DNA of 64,000 bases from positions 1-64,000 of the forward strand of contig JAKLFG010000008.1 of NCBI GenBank assembly GCA_022711315.1, written 5' to 3'. Positions 1 through 7,865 of the stretch are shown in pieces. The translations under genes were made by a program, and so were the position numbers. The notes under the pieces are model-generated. The model did no database searches, had not been told where the DNA came from, and saw only the letters and a program-made list of their open reading frames with translations. The stretch comes from a bacterium. GTDB lineage: Bacteria > UBP6 > UBA1177 > JAKLFG01. Position 1 is the stretch's first letter. Each line of letters begins with the position of its first letter.

Positions 1-1449
1 TTCGAGCTTGCCCTCCCTCGCCTCGGCGATGAGGGCCCGTATCTTGGCGGTGTCCACCGTCGGCAGTTCGAAGTTCTCGGGGGCCGGCTTGGCGGTGTGG
101 AGCGTCTTCGCTATGGCGTTGCCGAGCACCACCTCGTCGGGAAAGTTGATCCGTCCCTTGCCGAGGAATTCGGCCACCTCGTCGGCGGCGTTGATGATGG
201 AGGGGAGCACCGGGAATATGGGCTTTTTGCAGATCTTCATCTTCTCGTCGAGCACGCGGTAGGCGTCGTACACCGGGAAAAGACCGGGCGACCCGAATAT
301 CACCACCATCCCGTCGATGTCGTTGAACTTGTGTTCGCAGGCGTCGATGATCTCGCCCAGTTGTTGGGCCGAGCCGGTGGCGAGAAAGTCTATCGGGTTG
401 GCGACCGACGAGCCGGGATAGAGTTTCGCGAGCAGTTCCTTCGCCGCGTCGCCCTCGAGATGCGGCACCTCGAGCCCGTTGTTGGAAAGCGAATCGGTGA
501 GCATGACGGCGGGGCCGCCGGCGTGGGTGATGATGGCGATGTTCTTCCCCTGCAACTCTTTGTGCATGAAGACCGACGCGACCGCGACCAGTTCCTCGCG
601 CCCCGCGCACCGGACGATGCCCGCCTTGCGGAAGAGCGCCGACACGGCGGCGTCGGGGCTTGCCAGCGCGCCGGTGTGGGACGATGCGGCGCGGCTCCCG
701 GCTTCAGACGATCCCGATTTTATCGCGGCGATGCGGCACCCCTTGCGGATGAGACTGCGGGCGTGCTTGAGGAGCATGGCCGGTTTCTTCACATCCTCGA
801 TGTAGAGCAGTTTCACGCGTGACGAGGTCTTCGGATCGAACGATTCGTCGAAGTGGGCGAGCACCTCCTCGACGCCCAGTTGCGCCGAGTTGCCCACCGA
901 CCAGATGCTGGAGAACGACAGCCCCTTGGGCATGCCCGCCTCCATGATGAAGACCGCCGTGGCGCCGGAGCCCGAGGCGAAGTCGCACCCCAGCGGGTCG
1001 AGCCGCGGTATCGGGGTGGTGAACACGCCGGCGTAGTGGGTGGTCAGCACGCCGATGCAGTTGGGGCCGACGAGCGAGCCGCCGACCGACTCTATCTTTT
1101 TCACGATGGCCTTTTCGAGTTCGCGGCCCGCCGCGCTCTCTTCGGAGAAACCCGCCGAGAGGATGATAAAGCCCTTCGTCCCTTTCTGGTCGGCGAGTAT
1201 CGTCACCGTTTCGAGACAGAACTTCGCGGCGATGGCGATGATGGCGAGATCGACCTGCGGCAGATCGGCGACCGATGCGTGGCAGGCGATGCCCTGCACC
1301 TCCTTCTCCTTCGGGTTGACGGCGTAGATCGGTCCCTTGAATCCGGCGTCCTTGAGGTTCTTCAGCACCTTGCCGCCCGGCTTGGCCAGTTCGTTCGAGG
1401 CGCCGACGACGACGATGCTCTTCGGTTCCAACATCTGACGACTGATCAT
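1..1449 (-). CDS. ADP-forming acyl/acetyl-CoA synthetase (partial)
   Basis: NDP-forming acyl-CoA synthetase, which makes acetate or another acid plus ATP from acyl-CoA, ADP and phosphate in the cytoplasm. The N-terminus reads MLEPKSIVVVGAS, a CoA-binding Rossmann fold, followed by the succinyl-CoA-ligase-like alpha part with NPKEKEVQG, GPNCIGV, SSHTGALA and ITHAGGPAVM. The gene runs off the left edge, so the C-terminal part (possibly a fused ATP-grasp beta domain) is unseen; 483 codons are present. Start ATG at 1449 has GAGGAG about 6 nt upstream. It lies 66 nt downstream of the ATP-grasp gene on the same strand and is probably cotranscribed with it. Family assignment is firm; substrate is not determined. 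Confidence 0.88.
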   Translation of the reverse strand, partial: MISRQMLEPKSIVVVGASNELAKPGGKVLKNLKDAGFKGPIYAVNPKEKEVQGIACHASVADLPQVDLAIIAIAAKFCLETVTILADQKGTKGFIILSAGFSEESAAGRELEKAIVKKIESVGGSLVGPNCIGVLTTHYAGVFTTPIPRLDPLGCDFASGSGATAVFIMEAGMPKGLSFSSIWSVGNSAQLGVEEVLAHFDESFDPKTSSRVKLLYIEDVKKPAMLLKHARSLIRKGCRIAAIKSGSSEAGSRAASSHTGALASPDAAVSALFRKAGIVRCAGREELVAVASVFMHKELQGKNIAIITHAGGPAVMLTDSLSNNGLEVPHLEGDAAKELLAKLYPGSSVANPIDFLATGSAQQLGEIIDACEHKFNDIDGMVVIFGSPGLFPVYDAYRVLDEKMKICKKPIFPVLPSIINAADEVAEFLGKGRINFPDEVVLGNAIAKTLHTAKPAPENFELPTVDTAKIRALIAEAREGKLE

Positions 1450-1515
1450 GGGTGACTCCTCACGGAAAGTTAGTGAGCGCGCTTCAGGGCATCCTAAACG
1501 GTTTTTCTGAGCGCG

Positions 1516-2535
1516 TCAAGAAGCGAGGCTGAAAACGGGATGGCGGTGCGCCGCGAGGTTCACGAGCCCGCTCACGAACTGGCCGTAGGTCCTGCCGGTC
1601 GCGGCGGCGGCGAATACGGTGCTCGTCTCGGGGGAAAGATCGGCGTTGGGGTTGATGTCGAGCACATAGAAGGTGTCGCCGCGCAGGCGCAGGTCGATGC
1701 GGGCGTAGTCGCGGCACCCGATGGCCTTGTAACTGCCGACGGCGAGTTTCTCCAGTTGGCGCAGTTGGCCGCCGTCGAGCGCGGCGGGCACGGTGAGTTC
1801 TATCTTTTCGAAATCCTCCGAGCCGGGCTTGAACTTCGAATCGTAGGTGCACAGGTGGCGGTGCGTTTCGGCGAAGGCGGAGAAGTTCATCTCGGCGGGA
1901 GGCAACATCTCAAGTTTTCCGTTGCCCCAGACGGTTGCGTGTATCTCGCGCCCCTCGATGAAATCCTCGATGATCGCCGGTTGCTTGTATTTCTTCTCGA
2001 TGTAGGCGATGCGGGTGCGCAGAGCCGCGCGGTCCATGACCACCGCGTCGGCCGTCACGCCGGCGCTCCCGTGCTCGCGCGACGGCTTGACGATGGCGGG
2101 AAAGAGATCCCACCGGTCAGCCTCTTCGGAGGCGACGATCTCGCCGCGCGGGGTGGACACGCCCTTTTCCTGCAGTATCTGCTTGACCTTCATCTTGTCC
2201 CACGAAAGCGCGAGCACCTCGGAGGACGAACCGGTGTAGGTAAAGGAAAGTTCTTCGAGCAACGCCACCACATCGACCTCGCTCTTGGGCTGGGTCGGTA
2301 TCTCCTCGCACCAGTTGAGGACGATGTGCTTTTCGGGATCGTATGGCTTCAGCCGCTTCTCGATGTCGGGCGACCGCACCGGCAGATCGATGACCGGATG
2401 ACCCTCGGCCATCAGCGAGTCGCTCATCGTCTTCACATCCTTCAGCACCTCTTCGACAGCGGGCGCGTCCCAGCGCGGGTCGATGTTGTGAAGGAGTATG
2501 ACGGGTATATCTGTCCGGCGTAACGCCTGTTTCAT
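1516..2535 (-). CDS. D-alanine--D-alanine ligase-like ATP-grasp protein
   Basis: A 339-residue ATP-grasp ligase resembling D-Ala-D-Ala ligase. Visible features are the ATP-binding stretch FPAIVKPSREHGSAGV, the acid-rich IIEDFIEGREIHATVWG, and the metal site YVLDINPNADLSPE with the usual DxNxxP-type acidic and Asn residues. The N-terminal domain (PVILLHNIDPRWD, HIVLNWCEEIPT) is less like true Ddl enzymes, so it may join other amino acids or peptides rather than make peptidoglycan precursor. It is first in a two-gene operon with the acyl-CoA synthetase and has a good promoter about 125 nt upstream. ATP-grasp function is confident; the exact product is inferred. Confidence 0.8.
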   Translation of the reverse strand: MKQALRRTDIPVILLHNIDPRWDAPAVEEVLKDVKTMSDSLMAEGHPVIDLPVRSPDIEKRLKPYDPEKHIVLNWCEEIPTQPKSEVDVVALLEELSFTYTGSSSEVLALSWDKMKVKQILQEKGVSTPRGEIVASEEADRWDLFPAIVKPSREHGSAGVTADAVVMDRAALRTRIAYIEKKYKQPAIIEDFIEGREIHATVWGNGKLEMLPPAEMNFSAFAETHRHLCTYDSKFKPGSEDFEKIELTVPAALDGGQLRQLEKLAVGSYKAIGCRDYARIDLRLRGDTFYVLDINPNADLSPETSTVFAAAATGRTYGQFVSGLVNLAAHRHPVFSLAS

Positions 2536-2659
2536 GCAGACCCCCGCTTGTCCGTAAAGCCAGTCGCAAGGCCGGGCTCAGCGTAACACGCGGAGGTTCT
2601 ACCGATGATCTGTGTTATGAGTTTTGAACTGTGAGCGTCATTCCTACTCATAAAAAAAA

Positions 2660-2687
2660 TATATAAGATTCTTTTTCCTCATGTCAA
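2660..2687 (-). promoter_or_regulatory. Predicted sigma-70 promoter for the ATP-grasp gene
   Basis: Read on the minus strand: -35 TTGACA, 16-bp spacer, -10 TATATA, embedded in an A/T-rich block. It points at the gene starting at 2535. Confidence 0.6.
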
Positions 2688-2910
2688 TTTTTAATCCGTG
2701 TTTTTTGAAAAAAAATTCACTCGATACCCGCAGCCGCTCCTCTTTCGCTGTCCGATGAGTGTCCTTTTTGCCGCTCCACGGAGGAGGTGTCAACCGCTCT
2801 TGGCATGGCTAAAAATGAGAAAATAACGCGATGCGGACAAGGTGAGAGGGACACCGGGCGTCCCGGTGGGGGAGTAGCGATCCTCGACATCGGACAACTG
2901 ATCTGATCGT

Positions 2911-2939
2911 TTGACTTCACGCTTGACACCCGATACCAT
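2911..2939 (+). promoter_or_regulatory. Predicted sigma-70 promoter for the DUF488 gene
   Basis: -35 TTGACT, 17-bp spacer, -10 TACCAT, ending 26 nt before the ATG at 2966. Confidence 0.65.
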
Positions 2940-2965
2940 CGACGACGAAGTAAGAAGAGAGATCA

Positions 2966-3430
2966 ATGTCGGAACGCATCTGTTACACCATCGGTCATTC
3001 GGACCACCCCCTTCCCGAATTCATCGCGTTACTCAAAAAACACGCCATCACCTGCCTGTGCGACATCCGCTCGATCCCTTACAGCAAACGCCACCCCCAA
3101 TTCAACGCCGAGAATCTCAAAGCGGAACTGCCCAAGCACCGCATCCGCTACCTCTACCTCGGCAAAGAACTCGGCGGTCGCCCCGAACCTTCTGCCCGCC
3201 CTGTCAAGGGAGGGGAGGGTGGGTTTTCTCACGGCATCTCCCGCATCGTTGAAGAACTGGCGAACGGCGAGACGATCGTCCTCATGTGCGCGGAGAAGGA
3301 TCCCGCCGACTGCCACCGTTCATCGCTGGTCGCCCCGGCGCTCATCGAGGCGGGAATCGCGGTCCGTCACATCCGCTATGACGGGGAACTGGAAAAGGAA
3401 CAATGCCGACTTTTTCCTTCTCCCTGTTGA
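2966..3430 (+). CDS. DUF488 family protein, altered by REP-like insertions
   Basis: A 154-residue DUF488 protein of unknown function. Family hallmarks are TIGHSDHPLPEF near the N-terminus, DIRSIPYSKRHPQFN, YLYLGKELGGR, and LMCAEKDPADCHRSSLVAPAL with the conserved Cys and His. After GKELGGR the usual linker is replaced by the translation of a G-rich palindrome-like segment (nt 3186-3232), and the C-terminus ends in the first arm of another palindrome (3416-3439), giving the tail LFPSPC. The protein is shorter than most relatives (typically near 180 residues), so the original C-terminus was probably lost to repeat insertion. It may still fold, because the conserved core is intact. Confidence 0.82.
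   Translation: MSERICYTIGHSDHPLPEFIALLKKHAITCLCDIRSIPYSKRHPQFNAENLKAELPKHRIRYLYLGKELGGRPEPSARPVKGGEGGFSHGISRIVEELANGETIVLMCAEKDPADCHRSSLVAPALIEAGIAVRHIRYDGELEKEQCRLFPSPC
3186..3232. repeat. REP-like G-rich palindromic segment inside DUF488
   Basis: Contains GCCCTGTCAAGGGAGGGGAG, resembling one arm of the inverted repeat pair at 3416-3505. It is in frame, adds residues PSARPVKGGEGG, and disrupts the usual DUF488 linker. Confidence 0.5.
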
Positions 3431-3506
3431 GGGAGAAGGCAGGGATGAGGGTCTGCCGTGGAACACCCTCACCTCGGTCCTCTCCCTCCATAGGGCGAGG
3501 AAGTAA
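3416..3506. repeat. REP/BIME-like inverted repeat doublet
   Basis: First arm: a perfect 10-bp stem CCTTCTCCCT-GTTG-AGGGAGAAGG at 3416-3439, followed by a GATGAGGGT motif. The second arm (about 3465-3506) is the reverse of the same pattern, ACCCTCACCTCGGTC then CTCTCCCTCCATAGGGCGAGG. This head-to-head pair is the layout of bacterial REP doublets. A RAYT-type transposase, the family linked with REP mobility, lies at 31547-32485. The DUF488 stop codon sits in the first hairpin loop. Confidence 0.7.
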
Positions 3507-3522
3507 TGTGAATGGCTCGCGA

Positions 3523-3816
3523 TCAGAGCACCATCTTGACGCCCGGCAGATCGCGTGCGGCGGCGAAGAGCCGGTCGAAGATATCTTTTGAAGCGACCGT
3601 CACCGGGATGGTGAGGCAGTAGTATTTGCCGCCCTGTGAAGGCCGCACGGCCGCCGTTCCCGCCGGTACCGCGAGCGTCCCGCACAGTGTCTTCAAGGCC
3701 GCGATCGCCTCCTGTTCGGGCATCGTGCCGTTCACGAAGAGTTTTAGGTCGAACTTCACCGGGAACTTGATCTCGGCGCCGCCGAAGACATCGTCGCTTT
3801 TTATCCGCGTATCCAT
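3523..3816 (-). CDS. DUF493 (YbeD-like) family protein
   Basis: A small 97-residue cytoplasmic protein of the DUF493/YbeD ferredoxin-like fold. The C-terminal half, GGKYYCLTIPVTVASKDIF through DLPGVKMVL, matches the family pattern in which E. coli YbeD has NYHSVSITINAT and ends VRMVL. YbeD-type proteins have no established reaction. It is followed 12 nt upstream by the lipoprotein gene on the same strand, so the two are probably cotranscribed with the lipoprotein first. Confidence 0.75.
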   Translation of the reverse strand: MDTRIKSDDVFGGAEIKFPVKFDLKLFVNGTMPEQEAIAALKTLCGTLAVPAGTAAVRPSQGGKYYCLTIPVTVASKDIFDRLFAAARDLPGVKMVL

Positions 3817-3828
3817 GAGCGGACCGCC

Positions 3829-4572
3829 TTATTCGGTCGAGATGTTCATCGTCTGGAAACTCGACAGCGGGTATTCCTGCCCGGCGTTGTAGAAGGTGTA
3901 GATGCCAGCGTAGGTCGAAAGATCGAGCGAAACGCAGTTGCCGCCCGACCTCACATAGCCCGTGCCGCCGCCGTAGACCGATCCCACTTGGAATACATGG
4001 CCCGGGCGGGCGCATTCATCGTAGGTCACGCCCCACGACGCGACCGCGCCGCACCCGACGGCCACCATGAACAGCGGCGTCGTGCAGGAGGAGTTCGCGT
4101 AGTAGGAGGCGTAGAGGATGGGCGTCGGGATACAGCGGTACAGTCCCTCGGCTGTCTGCGCGAAGGCGCAGTCGGTCCCTATCTGATTGTCGTACCAACC
4201 GAAGAACTGCTTCGCGCCGTCGGGCGTTTCGCCGAACCTGGCGCGGATGCGGGATCCCGACTTGTAGAGCCGCAGGGGGTCGTCCTCCTCGCCGCCCTCG
4301 TCGGGCGTCTCGCCGCCGTCGGGTTGCTCGTCGTCGGCTACCTGTCCGTCGGGCCACTGCTGATCGTCGGGCGTTGCGCCGTCAGGCCACTGCTGATAGT
4401 CGGGGGCCGTCCCGTCGTACGCCGGATCGTCGGTGTTCGTCGAGCCGTCGCTCGTCGAGCCGTTCTCGTCGGTCGTCGAGCCGTTCTCGTCGGGGATTTC
4501 GTCGCCCACGGTCGTGCCGTCGCAGGAGGCCAGAAAGGCGCAGGCGAAAAGTAACGGAAGCCACTTCGTCAT
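3829..4572 (-). CDS. Surface lipoprotein with acidic repeat linker
   Basis: Exported lipoprotein. The start chosen is ATG at 4572 (MTKWLPLLFACAFLASC), which has GGAGG upstream and gives a type II signal peptide with lipobox LASC. After the Cys comes about 90 residues of acidic low-complexity linker with short repeats (DENGST, QQWPDG, PDEGG). The globular C-terminal half carries GSRIRARFGETPDGAKQFFG, GWYDNQIGTDCAFAQTAEG and paired cysteines, a pattern I associate with Myxococcota surface proteins of unknown role. The likely location is the outer membrane. No enzymatic motif is visible. Confidence 0.72.
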   Translation of the reverse strand: MTKWLPLLFACAFLASCDGTTVGDEIPDENGSTTDENGSTSDGSTNTDDPAYDGTAPDYQQWPDGATPDDQQWPDGQVADDEQPDGGETPDEGGEEDDPLRLYKSGSRIRARFGETPDGAKQFFGWYDNQIGTDCAFAQTAEGLYRCIPTPILYASYYANSSCTTPLFMVAVGCGAVASWGVTYDECARPGHVFQVGSVYGGGTGYVRSGGNCVSLDLSTYAGIYTFYNAGQEYPLSSFQTMNISTE

Positions 4573-4665
4573 GGTATCCTCCCTCGGTGAAAGACGACGG
4601 GAGCATACACCGCCCGCCGCCAATAGGCAAGGTTACCCCCTCCCTCGCGCGCCCGAACATTTAAT

Positions 4666-4694
4666 TTTACAAAAGGCGACGAATTTAGTATAAA
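4666..4694 (+). promoter_or_regulatory. Predicted promoter of the 4.7-15.2 kb operon
   Basis: -35 TTTACA, 17-bp spacer, -10 TATAAA, 33 nt before the first ATG at 4728. It is the only strong promoter seen before the seven-gene run. Confidence 0.65.
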
Positions 4695-4727
4695 GACCAG
4701 CCGACCGACTTTTTTGAGAGAGGGTCA

Positions 4728-5795
4728 ATGCTCATCCCGTTCGACCGGAATGTACTCTATGTGCAGAAGATACCGGGCCGCTACATCTTCTCGCTCCTCA
4801 ACGACCTGTTCCGCTACGAGAAGGACATATCGGGCTACCTGTTCTGCGCCGCGCCGGGGCTTGTCGGCTATCTGTTCTTCAAGAACAGCAAACTGCTGAG
4901 CGCCGCGGCGTTCCAGTTCCCCGGCGGTGCCGGCATGCTCCAGCCGATATCGTTCCGCCACTTCATCGAGCACGAGGACATCGACATCTACGCCAATGTG
5001 GTCGAGGAGGCGACGATACTCGAGAATCTCCACCGCTTCTTCGCGTCGGCCTGTCTCCTGCACGCGCCGGTCACCGTCGTCGACGCCGGGAAATGCCTCG
5101 CGGCGCTTGCCGACGAGGGCTTCACCGGCATGGCGGGCTTCCAGCAGGGGATGGTGATGAACATGGCCTTCTACGACCGCGGCCGGTTCCGCTATTTCCT
5201 CTATTACCACCCCGACACCAAATCCTACGCCTACGAGAACGATCAGGCGGTGTTCGCCCGCTATGTCGAACTCCTGCCGAAACTCACGCCGGTGCTCACC
5301 ACGCGCGATTTCCGCGTCAAAGGCAGCGCCGACGGCATCAACGATATCGTGGTCTCCCAGCAGAAGGACCTCATCGTGAACCTCCTGCTCGGCTATTTCG
5401 ACATATTCGATATCCTGCTCCAGATGCTCAACGACCGCCAGCCGCCGGCGCAGGTCGCCCAGTCGGTCAACCTGATGTTCGACCAGTTGCGCGAGAAGTA
5501 CGATCCGCTGTACCGCAACATCGGTTTCTCGCCCGACACGCGGTCGGTCAACTGGATGGACATACTCGACGACCGCAAGTATGTGCCGCTTCAGTACCGG
5601 TTCGAGCACTACCACCTCTACATCGACGAGATATGGAAACGGCTCCTCAACCTGCTCGCCGCCGCCGGGGGCGACGCCGCCGTTACCGAGATCCGCGAGA
5701 AGATAACGAAGTACCTGTCGCTCGTCGATAAGGACGAGCGCGAGATAAAGAGGATGCTGTACCGGCTCGAACAGCAGTGCGAGAAGAAAGGATAA
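4728..5795 (+). CDS. Conserved-looking protein of unknown function, first gene of FHA/kinase operon
   Basis: A 355-residue soluble protein with no signal peptide or membrane segment and no family I recognise. The first 100 residues (NVLYVQKIPGRYIFSLLND, GYLFFKNSKLLSAAAFQFPGG) resemble small beta-strand/helix signalling modules of the DUF4388 or roadblock kind, but this is only an impression. The C-terminal 80 residues are helical and charged. It begins the operon 33 nt after a good promoter and ends 30 nt before the FHA gene. Its context suggests a role in the same phospho-signalling system. Confidence 0.7.
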   Translation: MLIPFDRNVLYVQKIPGRYIFSLLNDLFRYEKDISGYLFCAAPGLVGYLFFKNSKLLSAAAFQFPGGAGMLQPISFRHFIEHEDIDIYANVVEEATILENLHRFFASACLLHAPVTVVDAGKCLAALADEGFTGMAGFQQGMVMNMAFYDRGRFRYFLYYHPDTKSYAYENDQAVFARYVELLPKLTPVLTTRDFRVKGSADGINDIVVSQQKDLIVNLLLGYFDIFDILLQMLNDRQPPAQVAQSVNLMFDQLREKYDPLYRNIGFSPDTRSVNWMDILDDRKYVPLQYRFEHYHLYIDEIWKRLLNLLAAAGGDAAVTEIREKITKYLSLVDKDEREIKRMLYRLEQQCEKKG

Positions 5796-5825
5796 TACGG
5801 ATCCCCGATAAGGAGAACAGGCGTC

Positions 5826-6755
5826 ATGGGGCTCAAGATCATCGTCGAGAACGATCGTAGCGAACTGTCCGTTCACGAATTCAACGCCGGGCTCATCACG
5901 GCCGGCCGCGCGCCCGACAACGATCTGGTCCTGCCGGAACGGAATGTGTCGCGCCACCATTTCCAGTTGGAACTCCTTGACAAGCGCATCGTCATCGAGG
6001 ACCGCGGGAGTTACAACGCCAGTTTCGTGAACGGCAAGGAGATCGCGGGCAAGGTCGAGATAGCGGTCGGCGACATCATCGCGGTCGGCGACTACAGCAT
6101 CTACCTTGATCAGGACGACGAGGAGGAGGGGGGCGCGTCGCTCTCCCGCGAGATAGACGCGTCGCCGAAGATCGCCGAGACCGATCTGTTGATGGCCAAG
6201 AACGGCGTCATCGGCGGTCGGGTGTTCGCGGTCAAGGGGGCCGAGACGGTCATCGGGTCGCACGCCGGGGCCGATGTGTACCTGTGCCGTCCCGACATTC
6301 CCGATGTGTATGCCAAGATCATCTTCGACGGCAACATCTTCCTGCTCATCCGCGGCGTTCGCGACAAGGACCATCCGCTCATCGTCAACGGCATGAAGAT
6401 AGAATCGATAGACCTGCGCCATGGCGACGAGGTGCAGGTGGCCGACTTCCTGTTCGACTACATTGAGAAAGGGCAGGAGTACAACCCGTACCAGTACCTC
6501 ATCGCGGCCGACGAGGAGCGCCGCCGCCGGCTCCGCGAGGATCTCGACGAGAAGAAGATACGGTCGCTCCGGGACGAGGATGAGGTGACCGAGGTCACCA
6601 AGCGGGCCGAGAAGACGCGGCAGGTCGTCCGGTCGCGCCGGTCGCTGCTCATACTCCTGCTGCTTTCGGCGGCGATACTGCTCGGGGTGACGATACTCGC
6701 GAAGAGCGGGTACCTGCCGATAGATCTGCCGGCTTTTTTTCAGTCTTTGTTCTGA
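5826..6755 (+). CDS. FHA domain protein with C-terminal membrane anchor
   Basis: A 309-residue protein. The first FHA domain, about residues 20-90, has the phosphothreonine-binding pattern GRAPDNDLVLPERNVSRHHFQLE and SYNASFVNG. A second FHA-like module at about 120-215 (ETVIGSHAGADVYLCRPDIPDVYAKI) lacks the SRHH signature. A charged helix at 225-265 leads to one transmembrane segment near residues 272-292, so the FHA modules should face the cytoplasm. FHA domains bind phosphorylated Thr, and the Ser/Thr kinase encoded five genes downstream in the same operon is the obvious partner. Confidence 0.85.
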   Translation: MGLKIIVENDRSELSVHEFNAGLITAGRAPDNDLVLPERNVSRHHFQLELLDKRIVIEDRGSYNASFVNGKEIAGKVEIAVGDIIAVGDYSIYLDQDDEEEGGASLSREIDASPKIAETDLLMAKNGVIGGRVFAVKGAETVIGSHAGADVYLCRPDIPDVYAKIIFDGNIFLLIRGVRDKDHPLIVNGMKIESIDLRHGDEVQVADFLFDYIEKGQEYNPYQYLIAADEERRRRLREDLDEKKIRSLRDEDEVTEVTKRAEKTRQVVRSRRSLLILLLLSAAILLGVTILAKSGYLPIDLPAFFQSLF

Positions 6756-6773
6756 CACGGGAGCGATAGCCCG

Positions 6774-7865
6774 ATGGACGGGAACACGGGATTGCGGGCC
6801 GCCTACTGGGAAGGTGACGAGTATGTGGTCCTCGATCAGTTGGAACTGCCCGGACGCGTAAGTCACCTGCGACTGACGAGTCCCGCCGCGGTGCGCGAGG
6901 CGATCGTGTCGATGCGCCTGCGCGGCGCACCGCTCATCGGCGCGGCCGCTTCGGCCGGCGCGGCGCTCGCCTTCCGCGGCGCCGACGCGCCGCTCCCGCG
7001 ACCGGTCGTCGCGTCGGTCTGCGCGTCGCTTGCTTCGGCGCGCCCGACGGCGGTCAACCTGACGGCGGTGTTGGACGAGATGCTTTCGTTCTACGACGCC
7101 GAGGTCGCCGGGTGTGCCTCGGGCGCCGCCCAGTTCGCGCTGATGCAGCGCCGGTCGCTCGAACTGCACTGGCGCGACCGCGACCGCAACCGCCGCATGG
7201 CGCGCCACGGCGCCGACCGGCTCCGCCGCCTCCTGCCCGGCCGGAAGTTGCGCGTGCTGACCCACTGCAACACCGGCGCGCTGGCGACCTGCGGGTATGG
7301 AACGGCCCTCGGCGTGATACGGGCGCTCCACGAGGACGGCGCGCTGGAGATGGTGTGGGTCGACGAGACCCGGCCCTACCTGCAGGGTGCCCGGCTCACC
7401 GCGTTCGAATGCGCCGAAGAGGGCATACCGCACACCGTCATCACCGATTCGACCGCGGCTTTCCTCATGGCACGCGGCATGGTCGACGCGGTGATCGTGG
7501 GCGCCGACCGGATGGCGCGCACCGGCGATGTCGCGAACAAGATAGGCACCTATGGGCTCGCGGTGTCGGCGCGACACCACGGCATCCCGTTCCTCGTGGC
7601 CCTGCCGGTCGAGAGTTTCGACGCGCACGCCTCCTCGGGGGACGCCATCGTCATCGAAGAGCGGTCCGACGACGAACTGCTCGTATGCAACGGTCGCCGC
7701 GTCGCGCCGGTCGGCACCCGCGGCCTCCATCTCGGCTTTGATGTGACGCCGGGCGCTCTGGTGAGCGCGGTCGTCACAGAACACGGTGTCTTGGAAGGAC
7801 CGATACAGGAGGAGCATCTTGCGGTTTTCATGGATCATCGGGCTCGCGGCGGCGATCGCCCTTGA
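6774..7865 (+). CDS. mtnA: S-methyl-5-thioribose-1-phosphate isomerase
   Basis: A 363-residue MtnA, which isomerises methylthioribose-1-phosphate to methylthioribulose-1-phosphate in methionine salvage. Signatures seen are MRLRGAPLIGAAA, LTHCNTGALATCGYGTALG with the catalytic Cys, VWVDETRPYLQGARLTAFE, and GADRMARTGDVANKIGTYG with the catalytic Asp. The length is typical. The 3' end overlaps the next gene by 47 nt. No other methionine salvage gene is present nearby, although speD at 37-38 kb makes the polyamine precursor whose use yields methylthioadenosine. Confidence 0.93.
   Translation: MDGNTGLRAAYWEGDEYVVLDQLELPGRVSHLRLTSPAAVREAIVSMRLRGAPLIGAAASAGAALAFRGADAPLPRPVVASVCASLASARPTAVNLTAVLDEMLSFYDAEVAGCASGAAQFALMQRRSLELHWRDRDRNRRMARHGADRLRRLLPGRKLRVLTHCNTGALATCGYGTALGVIRALHEDGALEMVWVDETRPYLQGARLTAFECAEEGIPHTVITDSTAAFLMARGMVDAVIVGADRMARTGDVANKIGTYGLAVSARHHGIPFLVALPVESFDAHASSGDAIVIEERSDDELLVCNGRRVAPVGTRGLHLGFDVTPGALVSAVVTEHGVLEGPIQEEHLAVFMDHRARGGDRP

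Larger units (their letters stand above)
2536..2965. other. 430-bp intergenic region between divergent genes
   Basis: It holds a minus-strand promoter (2660-2687) for the ATP-grasp gene, a plus-strand promoter (2911-2939) for the DUF488 gene, an A/T-rich block at about 2640-2720, and a perfect 7-bp hairpin CACCGGG-CGT-CCCGGTG at 2852-2868 without a T-run. No gene is supported in the rest. Confidence 0.6.

Noticed and set aside
97-822. Long plus-strand open frames at the left edge
   Set aside because: They are antisense to the acyl-CoA synthetase, whose minus-strand frame shows clear family motifs.
2805-2906. A 33-codon plus-strand frame (MAKNEKITRC...) after a GAGGAGG
   Set aside because: The ribosome site is about 17 nt away, too far, and no homology or conservation can be claimed.
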